Notes under the pieces: generated by a model
The model's input: the letters and a program-made list of their open reading frames with translations, nothing else
Told to the model about the DNA's origin: nothing
The model's database searches: none
Made by a program: the position numbers and the translations under genes
Source: Cyclostephanos tholiformis
Lineage: Eukaryota > Bacillariophyta > Thalassiosirophyceae > Thalassiosirales > Thalassiosiraceae
DNA length: 12,603 bases
Direction of reading: 5' to 3'
Assembly: GCA_036939975.1 (NCBI GenBank)
Contig: JALLPB010000833.1
Location: 1-12,603, forward strand
Part shown: positions 1 to 7,500 of the stretch, one piece after another
How the letters are laid out: the number at the start of each line of letters is the position of its first letter
How positions within the stretch are numbered: the first letter of the stretch is position 1

Positions 1-125
1 GGAACGATATAACAAAAAGTGTCGTTTAGACTTTTTTTTTGCGTGTTCGGACCCTTTGGGAACGACAAGTGGGATCATTCCAATATTGGGATGAATATCG
101 AGTCACCGTAGTGCGAGCGGATGAA

Positions 126-173
126 GGGGGGACGAGAGGGGGGACGAGAGGGGGGACGAGAGGGGGGACGAGG
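126..173. repeat. 12-bp minisatellite, four units, in RING-gene intron
   Basis: Four consecutive copies of GGGGGGACGAGA (the last ends ACGAGG) lie immediately inside the predicted 5' splice site of the RING gene. The plus strand has four G6 runs at regular spacing, a strong G-quadruplex pattern. The intronic RNA (minus sense) is C-rich. Read as protein it would give a V-P-P-L repeat, which I take as read-through of intron and not coding. Confidence 0.85.
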
Positions 174-180
174 AACTCAC

Positions 181-412
181 CGGGACATTTCCAATGATCC
201 TCGGTATACGCCAATATGCACGTCCTGCAGAACGTGTGCATGCACGCCATCAACGTCGCGGGCATGACGAGCGGTCGATCGCATAGGTGACATAGCAAAT
301 ACGATTTCATCGTGTCGATGGACGATCTTTGATCGTTCGTCATGTTGTTGTTGTTATTGCTAGTGGAAGTGGTCATGGTAGTATTATTACCCTCCCCCCC
401 CGTCGTAATCAT
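181..412 (-). CDS. RING-finger protein, first exon (gene runs off the left edge)
   Basis: Probably an E3 ubiquitin ligase or another RING-type zinc-binding protein. From the ATG at 412 the exon has a low-complexity N/T/S-rich leader with a run of Asn, then a C3HC4-type RING: CHLC, a short loop, C-x-H-x2-C-x2-C (ACMHTFCRTC), then WKCP. The eighth ligand, expected two residues after the WKCP cysteine, is missing because the exon stops there: the minus strand reads CCCG followed by a consensus GTGAGT donor (175-180). The last zinc ligand and the rest of the protein must lie in a later exon, probably outside the window; no convincing acceptor giving P-x-C was found in 1-174. ATG 412 is the first ATG after an in-frame stop within the GAY repeat, but internal Met codons could also start. 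RING identity is clear; the specific ligase is not recognised. Confidence 0.7.
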
Positions 413-417
413 CACGA

Positions 418-472
418 CGGAGGATGACGATGACGACGATGACGACGATGACTACGATGACGACGATGACGA
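418..472. repeat. GAY (GAC/GAT) trinucleotide-type simple repeat
   Basis: A near-continuous series of GAT and GAC triplets on the plus strand, directly upstream of the RING-gene ATG on the minus strand. On the minus strand it is TCA/TCG-rich with an in-frame TAG, which supports placing the RING start at 412 and not further upstream. Confidence 0.8.
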
Positions 473-514
473 GGGGGGGGGGGGGTTTTTGGGGGGGGGG
501 GGGGGGGGGGGGGG
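473..514 (+). repeat. G13-T5-G24 homopolymer block
   Basis: Thirteen Gs (473-485), five Ts (486-490), then 24 Gs (491-514) on the plus strand. This is a very strong intramolecular G-quadruplex candidate in the kinase/RING upstream region. True length is uncertain because homopolymers of this size are hard to sequence and assemble. Confidence 0.85.
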
Positions 515-833
515 ACGTGCGTTTTCTGGAGGCTGTGATATATTTATGTTAAATGGGCGAGGCGAAGGACGACGACGACGAAGACGAAGTACAGCAGCAA
601 CGCCGCGCCGGGAAGAGAGGGTCGGTACTTGGCGATATCCCACGAGTAAATACCACTACGATAGAGTATGATCCTTTTTGGCGATATTCTGCCTCCTCCT
701 CATTATTTTTTTTCGGCGCGGCCGGCCGGCCGGCAGGGGGGGCGGGACGGGTCGGTCGGTTCATCGTCCGGATCACACACACCTTCGTCCCGCCGTGTTC
801 TTCTTCCCTTCCCATGACTATGAACCTCGAGCT

Positions 834-2168
834 ATGAACGCCTTCACCCCCGCCGTACGCGCGTCCCTACTATCCGATGCTACTAAGGGCGCCACTCTCA
901 GGAAATGGTCCGTGCGGGATCTGTTACGTTTCAATCTTACCGGGAGCGACGACGTCAATAATATTACGAACGTGGACGTCGTCGAATCGCTATTGCGGGA
1001 GGTACAAATCCGACTCGCGATGCAGCATTCCAGGTTGACGTCGTATGCGAACTCGATCCGCGCGAGGGGATCGTCGTCGCCTTCGTCGTCTTCGTCGTCG
1101 CGTGGGAGGTCCAACGACGAGGATATCGACTCGGCCATGGGACATCTCCGTGGCCTGTTGCGATTGCACGAGAATACCCACCTGTTGACACATCGCATAG
1201 TCGATGGCGATCACCGTCAGGCGTTGTTGGGGTACAAGTCCCGACCGGGCGATCGGCGGTACGTCATCGGGATATTCGACGAGATCATGTCGAGGCACGG
1301 ATCGTCCGTCGAGACGTTGGCGGATGCGGTGATACAAGCGCGTCGATCCGCGGTGGACGACGTTCGGAACGACGAATACGACATCGAGAAATTCCTCCAT
1401 TCGAGGCTCGTGATACAATTACTCTGCGATCATTGCACCTCCCTCCACCGTGGCAGGCCGACGGGCGCGATCTCCCTCGGTACCGACGTCTCGGGATTGA
1501 TCGACGATGCATCGACCGAGGCGAGGCACGTATGCGATGCCAATTTGGGCATCGCGCCGGGGGTTATCGTGCGTCGCGACGACGAGGTCGAGGTCGAGGG
1601 GGGGGGGGGGGGGGGGGGGGGGGGGAAGCGACGCCATGATATATCGGCGGATTTCGAGTCCCCCCCGATCGTACGCCCTTGGTTACATCACGCGATCGTC
1701 GAGGTTACGAAGAACGCCATGACGTCGAACGTATTGGCGTGGCGGGGGCATTCCCCCCCCTCGGTATCAATGGACACGATGCCCCCGGACGTGCATATAA
1801 GTTTCGGCACCACGGATACGATTTCGGTCGGACCGACATCATCATCCCCGGCATCGAACGCTGATAATTCCAAGTATCTGAGGATACGAATAATGGACGC
1901 GGGCACGGGCATCGAGGATATTGGACGAGCGTTCGGCTTCGCGCGTAGTTCGTCGCCTGTGCGGTGGGATCGATTGCACGAGCAGCAGTCGTATGCCGCC
2001 GTGAGACAGCCGCTGGGTAGCCTCGGAGTGGGCCTGACGTTGAGCAGATTGATGTTGAGGGTTTTCGGGGGCGATTTGGACGTATCGAATAATGATGGCA
2101 TCGTCGGCAATGGATGCACTGCCACGTTGTTTATTAATTACGATGATACACACGTCGCCGATAATTAG
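834..2168 (+). CDS. Mitochondrial protein kinase of the PDK/BCKDK family
   Basis: A single-exon ORF from ATG 834 gives 444 residues, near the family's usual 400-440. Family members phosphorylate and inactivate the E1 subunit of pyruvate or branched-chain 2-oxoacid dehydrogenase in the mitochondrial matrix, using a GHKL (histidine-kinase-like) ATP fold. Visible landmarks: N-terminal four-helix regulatory domain (about 20-240, with TLRKWSVRDLLRF and a later F-x-E-I-x-x-RHG segment); N-box E290-VTK-N294; G1 box DAGTGI (355-360; many relatives have DRG); FGFA (367-370); G2 box GSLGVGL (395-401). Insertions not typical of the family are a Ser run (about 80-90), nine Gly encoded by a G28 tract (256-264), and a linker around 305-345. 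The N-terminus could be a transit peptide. TTG codons extend the frame upstream, but 834 is the first in-frame ATG. I cannot separate PDK from BCKDK by eye. Confidence 0.85.
   Translation: MNAFTPAVRASLLSDATKGATLRKWSVRDLLRFNLTGSDDVNNITNVDVVESLLREVQIRLAMQHSRLTSYANSIRARGSSSPSSSSSSRGRSNDEDIDSAMGHLRGLLRLHENTHLLTHRIVDGDHRQALLGYKSRPGDRRYVIGIFDEIMSRHGSSVETLADAVIQARRSAVDDVRNDEYDIEKFLHSRLVIQLLCDHCTSLHRGRPTGAISLGTDVSGLIDDASTEARHVCDANLGIAPGVIVRRDDEVEVEGGGGGGGGGKRRHDISADFESPPIVRPWLHHAIVEVTKNAMTSNVLAWRGHSPPSVSMDTMPPDVHISFGTTDTISVGPTSSSPASNADNSKYLRIRIMDAGTGIEDIGRAFGFARSSSPVRWDRLHEQQSYAAVRQPLGSLGVGLTLSRLMLRVFGGDLDVSNNDGIVGNGCTATLFINYDDTHVADN
1598..1625 (+). repeat. 28-base poly-G tract inside the kinase coding sequence
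   Basis: Twenty-eight consecutive Gs encode the last base of a Glu codon and nine Gly codons (residues 256-264 of the kinase), between the regulatory and ATP-binding domains. Any length change not divisible by three would destroy the ATP-binding domain. The frame is intact as given. Confidence 0.9.
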
Positions 2169-2273
2169 GATTTAGCCATTTAATCATCAACCGCGGGTTG
2201 AGGAGGGTAATGGGGGGTTTGGGGGGGGGGGGGGGAACAGATGTATCCATCCTTTGGGCGCAATCGTCGTAGC
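2169..2273. other. Convergent 3' intergenic spacer with G15 tract
   Basis: Only 105 bases separate the stop codons of the kinase (plus) and the acyltransferase (minus), so their 3' UTRs probably overlap. The spacer contains GGGGGG TTT and then a G15 run (2221-2235) on the plus strand. No canonical AATAAA was seen. Confidence 0.6.
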
Positions 2274-4334
2274 TTAATATTCTTCGTTGTCTCGTTTCCC
2301 CTCCGACTTCGATGCCTCCGAGCATAGTCTTCTATATTCGTCCAGCACCCAACCCAAGAACTTGTCCGCGTCTGGGACGGCCCAACTTTCTGCCGTCAAC
2401 GACAGCGACACCGTTCCATTGTAACTCTGCACGACCACGCCGATCGGTATGCCCGGGGGCAAGGGTATGAATCCGGCGGCGGATTCCACCGCCATGCCGC
2501 TTATGTGCAACTTGCGGTCGTATCCGCGATTGTTCGACACGACCACGGCAGCGTTCGCGTTCGCGCGTTTGAATATGGCCTTCGTCATCCAATCCGGGAG
2601 GTGATCCGAGCAGAACCTGGCGACATGATGCGATACGAGCGGGGCCGGGCCGCCCTTCGCGCGAAGCAGAGACCGGTGCACGCGAACGAGGCGCTCCGTC
2701 GGACTGCAGGGCGTATCGCATTTCATCTCCCCAGGACACCTCGCGACGAACGCTCCTATGTTGTTCCCCACCGACTCGCCCGGGAGGATGATCCCGCCCC
2801 TAAGGTGGACTGGCACGACCACGTTGATGGCGGGTACGGCGTACTTACGCCCATCCCGCGCGCCGTGGATCTCGGCCGCATATTCCTCGTGCTCGACGAG
2901 CTGCCTCGTGACGGCCGATGTGACGCAACTCACGAACAGGTCGTTCACCGTAATCCCCACCCCCCGGGACTTCCCTATTGATCGCGCCACGCCCTTGACC
3001 TCATCCAGGGGGGCCGCATCGCACCACGAGATCGACCTGCCGCCGGCCGGCACGGGTCCCCTCCTCTTCGCGTCCTCCAGCACGGCATCGAAGGGATTGG
3101 CACGGGTAGTGATCTGCAAGTATCCCTGGTAAATCAACGCCCTCGTCGTCCCGAGAGCGAACCACGCGCAAATCCTCAGCAGTCGCATCAGGCGAGAGAG
3201 GATGCGTCGAAGGAAGCCCATCGTCGCTTTTCCTTCTCGCCCCCGACTTCTCCACTTCTTGAATTCCCCCTCGACATTCGCGCGTATCTCCTCGGCCTCA
3301 TCGCACAGGTCCGAGAGAGCCGCCATGATCGACGCCCCGTCCGCGAGCGCGTGGTGGCATCGGAACAAGAGCACCGATTCCGTCGGACCAGCCTTAATCT
3401 CGTTCGCGACGTCCCGCCACGTCCCCCCCCGTGTCGTCGACGTGGAGGATGGCGTAGTTGGGAGGGCATCCCGACGGCGACGATCCGTCTCCTCCACCCC
3501 GAGCATGATCGAGTCCGCTTTCGCTCGGCATATCGCGCCGCTTGATCCCAGCGGTCCGGTCGAAACCTTCACCTCCCACAGACGGTCCGATACCTCCAGC
3601 GGCGACGTGATCATGTGCTCGAGCCGCTTGCGCAGGTCCTCCCTGTACACCGCGAAGTGAGCGGTCTCGGTGGCGTGACGTTCGAGATCCGCCTTTATCC
3701 TCAACGTTGTACCCTCATCGTCGTCGCCATCGTGGCCCGTCGGATGGACGCGATGGGTCTCCTCGAAGTGTATGCGCTCGGGGCAGACCACGGAGTGGAA
3801 TCTCGGGTGACGAACCGGCATGTTTCGACGTATCCACGCGTCCTCGAGATCCGAAACGGAAAAGGTGGTACTGGTCGAGTGGGGCGAGAAGACCGTAGTA
3901 GCCGTGGCGGCATCTCCCCCGCTCGTCTCCTCCTCCTCTTCCTCCCTCTTCTTCTTCTCTCCCGATAGGGCGAGGAAGAAGACCGGTATCGATCGATTGT
4001 CGTCGGTCTCCGAAATGAGCGAGAACCTCCCCACCGCCGTCATCTTCCTACGGAGGACCGTCTCGCGGAGATCGGGGGTAAGGAACGGATTACCACCGTC
4101 GGCGGAGCGTCCGCCTACCCATCGTAGTCTCCCCGACGACGTCGACGAGGGCGGCGGCGCCTCGCAGGAGGAGGACGTCGGTGGCGGGCGTCGCGCCATC
4201 GATTTTCCATCGCGGTCGTCGAAGGGTCCCCCCCCTACCCCGAATTGCGATCCGACGACGACGAATGCCGCCGCCGCAGTGGCGGGGAGGACGACCTTGC
4301 CGCCTCGGCCCAGTATGGACGACGCCATGGACAT
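2274..4334 (-). CDS. Wax ester synthase / diacylglycerol acyltransferase (WS/DGAT family)
   Basis: A single-exon 686-residue protein. Family members transfer an acyl group from acyl-CoA to a fatty alcohol or diacylglycerol, making wax esters or triacylglycerol. The catalytic HHxxxDG motif is present as HHALADG (H327, H328, D332, G333), preceded by the conserved P-L...LWEV segment (about 245-256). Later come the family's N-D motif (VNDLFVSC), VPVHLRGG with a GNN stretch, and the C-terminal domain (DUF1298-like) with VSNNRG, a FIPLPPG loop, VVQSYNG and the VPDADKF end. The N-terminal 130 residues are longer than in bacterial enzymes. They include a hydrophobic stretch (about 13-34, a possible signal anchor) and low-complexity P/S and E-rich tracts (E run about 131-136). 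ATG 4334 is chosen; a second Met lies two codons in. It is convergent with the kinase and divergent from the bromodomain gene. Wax versus TAG preference cannot be read from the sequence. Confidence 0.88.
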   Translation of the reverse strand: MSMASSILGRGGKVVLPATAAAAFVVVGSQFGVGGGPFDDRDGKSMARRPPPTSSSCEAPPPSSTSSGRLRWVGGRSADGGNPFLTPDLRETVLRRKMTAVGRFSLISETDDNRSIPVFFLALSGEKKKREEEEEETSGGDAATATTVFSPHSTSTTFSVSDLEDAWIRRNMPVRHPRFHSVVCPERIHFEETHRVHPTGHDGDDDEGTTLRIKADLERHATETAHFAVYREDLRKRLEHMITSPLEVSDRLWEVKVSTGPLGSSGAICRAKADSIMLGVEETDRRRRDALPTTPSSTSTTRGGTWRDVANEIKAGPTESVLLFRCHHALADGASIMAALSDLCDEAEEIRANVEGEFKKWRSRGREGKATMGFLRRILSRLMRLLRICAWFALGTTRALIYQGYLQITTRANPFDAVLEDAKRRGPVPAGGRSISWCDAAPLDEVKGVARSIGKSRGVGITVNDLFVSCVTSAVTRQLVEHEEYAAEIHGARDGRKYAVPAINVVVPVHLRGGIILPGESVGNNIGAFVARCPGEMKCDTPCSPTERLVRVHRSLLRAKGGPAPLVSHHVARFCSDHLPDWMTKAIFKRANANAAVVVSNNRGYDRKLHISGMAVESAAGFIPLPPGIPIGVVVQSYNGTVSLSLTAESWAVPDADKFLGWVLDEYRRLCSEASKSEGKRDNEEY

Positions 4335-4577
4335 TTTTTTTTGTCAAAAAACGTTTTTGCGGCGGTCAGACTTGCATAACCTACCTACTCTCCAGGAAGG
4401 TAGATAGGTAATAGTACCTGCCGTATGGTGATATGATGGTATGTAATCATCCTAAAAAAATAATCACGGCCCTTCCAAAAATCGACGATGGTCGCCGACG
4501 GTAGAACCGCGAACACAGCAGAAGCAAAAACAGTACCACAGCTGAATTAATAATATAGGTATATCACAAAAGGAGAG
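4335..4577. promoter_or_regulatory. Divergent promoter region between WS/DGAT and bromodomain genes
   Basis: 243 bases lie between the two start codons, so both promoters and 5' UTRs must fit here or the genes share one. Visible structure: a T9 run and a perfect A5-CG-T5 palindrome (4347-4358) just outside the WS/DGAT start, and an imperfect inverted repeat CCTACCTAC/GTAGATAGG (4380-4388 and 4400-4408, 11-base spacer). In-frame TAA codons in the AT-rich stretch before 4578 support that ATG as the true start of the plus-strand gene. Assignment as a promoter is positional only. Confidence 0.5.
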
Positions 4578-7500
4578 ATGACGCCAGAGGACCTCGCGAT
4601 CTGCCGGGAGATCCATGCTGGCATGACATCGAAGGAGCGGAATAACATCAACTACCTGTTCCTCGAGCCGGTCGATCATGCCTTCTTCCCGGATTATCTC
4701 ACCGTCGTGAAGCGTCCCATGGACCTGCGCACCCTCAAGGAGAACCTAGAGGGCGGGTCCTACTCCACGAGGGAGGAATTCTACTCCGACGCCAAGCTGA
4801 TATTCGACAACGCCGTGCTCTTCAACAAGGACAGGGATTCGGCCTTCGTCGTCAAGCTGGCAGAGAGCATGACGAAGGCGCTCGAGCGGCTGAGGAGGAA
4901 CGCCGAGAAGAAGGCGGCGCGTATCGCCGCCGCGGCCGATGGAGGTGGCGGTGGCGGCGGCACGGTCGGTGGAGACGGGGATGGCGGCGGGAAGCAGCAG
5001 GGGGAGGGGGGAGAGAAGAAGACGAAGAAGATCAGCATCAAGCTCAAGAGGCAGAAGTCGACGACCTCGTCGGCGGCGGATATTCCCACTTCGTCCACGG
5101 TCGACTCCATCGTGGGTGAAGCGGGGCACGTAGTCTTCGATATGGCGACGACGACGATGCCGCCTGCCACCAAGAAGTCTAAGGCAAAACTCAAACTGAA
5201 GGTCTCGTCCTCCACCTCCGATAAAATTAAAAAGGCCGGAGGAGACGATGTAAACCACCTCGAGGAATACGAGTCTACACCGATGAACTTGATTCGAAGG
5301 GCGCAGTGCTACAAGGTTTTGGCTAGCCTCAAGCGACGTCAGTCATCGGCTTGCAAGTGGTTTCAAAAGCCGGTGAGCGATCCGGCGATTATAAAAGATT
5401 ATAAGGAGAAGATTGCAAATCCCATGGATTTGAGCACGATCTCGTCAAAGTAAGAGCTGTCCTGTGCATTCGGCATTTCGCGCTTATATGTCGGATTGTC
5501 CTTCGTCATTTGTTATGTGTGTATATGTGATTGTACTTCGGCATCGTCAAATAACATCACGCGCATAAAACCCTCCAAGGCTCGACAAGAATCAATACTC
5601 AACGCTATGCGAATTCGTGATGGACCTGCGTCTCATAGCCTCGAATTGTCTGCAGTACAACACCACACTCGATGACTCGTTCCGTCCCATCGCGACCGAG
5701 TTCCTTTCCGCCGTCGAGGACTTGTGTAAATTCTTCGTCGCGAGGCCGGAGTTGCCGAAGGTCGTGTATCCCAGTCTCTTGCACTGCTGGAAGGATTGCG
5801 TTGGGGTCATCGACAAATTGGTCGGCATGACCAATCCAGTGGATCAACTGCAAACGGCGTGGTTCTTTCTCCAACCAGTTACTTTCTATTGCGGAGGAAA
5901 ATATCCCGAAGGTAATAGCGCTTACCGATGATGCAATGTTACTCGGAGTGCAATCCGTGTTCGATCCCCACTCTTTAACGCAACGTTTTCTTTTCGGTTT
6001 ACAACCCAAAGGATATCTCGAGAAGGTCAAGAAGCCGGTGGATTTTGGCACCATTGTCCAGAATCTATTAACGGGAAGATACTATAACTTTGGATACTTT
6101 GTGGCGGATTGCCAGCAGGTGGTTCAGAATTGTCGAGTATACCACGCTGGCAAAGAGGAAGGGGCGTCCCTGTGCGAACAGGCAAACCGCCTACAAGTTA
6201 GCATGGAGAGGAGCTTTGGCCCGCTATTGGCGGATGAACAGTCTGGTGCTGCTGCAAAGGCACGGGAGAAGACCGCGTCTAAATTCATTGTGATCAAGCG
6301 TCCTGAGAAGGAACTTCTTCGTTCGATAATGTCCGAGCTGCGCGATGCCACCTACACTGACAAGACTGCCCAGTATACCGAAAAGGCAACGCTGCATTTC
6401 GAGAAGCCGGTCGACACCACGATTTTCACTGACTATCCGCAGTTTGTCGAGACGCCAATGGATTTGGAGACTGTTGATCGTAAGATCGAGAGCGGGGTCT
6501 GTAAGTTTCGAGGTTTGTGTCCATCGATGATTAAATCGACCTATCAGTCTAACTCGTTCAGGTATTTTGCCATCCCCGCAGATGCAACGCCGGAAGATTT
6601 CGAATACGATATTTCTTTGATATTCAAGAATTGCGAGCGCTACAACGGACCTAAGAAGAATTTCCACATGGTAAATTTGGGGAAGCACACTGCTAAGATA
6701 TTTCGGTAAGAAAATTTACGTTTGTTGATACAAGCTCATTCCTATTCTAATGGCCACATTATTTTGGATGAAGAAAACTGTTCGCAGAAAAGATGAGAGG
6801 CGGCAGCGTTTCGAAGCGCCCTTCGCTCCCAACCTCGGCCAATAGAGTCGCTTTCGTCGCACCGCTGACAGGAAAGGTTGGAGGGAAGAAGAGACCTCCA
6901 TCCCCTATCCCGGATGAACGCCCTATAAAACGAGTCTCCATCAAAGGGCCATCCAAAGTATCGAAGTCCCTGTCCACTTCTTCATTTGGGAAGTCGGTTC
7001 CCAATTCCAAAAAGATGTCGAAGAAATTTGAGCCCAAGTCCCCGCCGAGAATATCCATCCGCGCAGACCTCAGCGCTCCCATTCCGATGCACGTGGCCAT
7101 CGCTTCTATTAAAGAGAGCTACCCAGGTCGTCGTCAGAATAAAGATCTCGAGAGATGGGAGGCCGATTGCGTCAAATTTATGCGGCTGTTAATGAGACAC
7201 CCGTGGGTTAGTGCCGAGCGACCAAAATACATCTTCCACGTACCGGTACACTTTATGTTCCCCGAAATCAGAGAGTCATACGCTTCAAAGATAAGTAAGC
7301 CCATGGATCTCACGACGGCGGAGGCAAAACTTCTCCAAGGCGTTTATCAGGACGCGGAAGAATTCATTTCTGACATCGCCCTGGTATTTTCGAATGCGAT
7401 AAAATTTAACAAGGAGGGTTTTGATGTTGGCGAACCTGTGTCATGTGCTTACCACGAAGCTAGCACCCATTTACTTAAGTACATTCGATGGTTATCGCTC

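Larger units (their letters stand above)
413..833. promoter_or_regulatory. Divergent intergenic region between the RING gene and the kinase gene
   Basis: About 420 bases separate the two divergent starts, so this must hold both promoters and 5' UTRs. It contains a GAY simple repeat (about 418-472), G13 (473-485), T5, G24 (491-514), and a perfect 14-base GC palindrome GCCGGCCGGCCGGC at 721-734. No clear TATA box was identified. A plus-strand ORF (553-837) fills its second half and ends on the kinase start codon; it may be an upstream ORF or chance. Confidence 0.5.

Noticed and set aside
126..173. Regular short repeats considered as a possible CRISPR-like array
   Set aside because: 12-base units without spacers, in a eukaryotic intron; it is a minisatellite.
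452..815. Short ORFs encoding Pro, Ser or Asp runs on both strands
   Set aside because: They arise from the GAY repeat and the G13/G24 tracts and have no features beyond simple-sequence translation.
2274..4334. Idea that kinase and WS/DGAT form a functional gene cluster
   Set aside because: They are convergent eukaryotic genes; adjacency alone does not support a shared pathway role.
3820..4407. 195-codon plus-strand ORF antisense to the WS/DGAT N-terminus
   Set aside because: It mirrors low-complexity tracts of the acyltransferase (Glu run becomes Ser/Phe), has no recognisable motif, and the minus-strand frame carries a full catalytic domain.
4746..5258. 170-codon minus-strand ORF antisense to bromodomain exon 1
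   Set aside because: Arg/Leu/Gly-rich shadow of the GC-rich Gly/Lys linker; the plus strand encodes two clear bromodomains.
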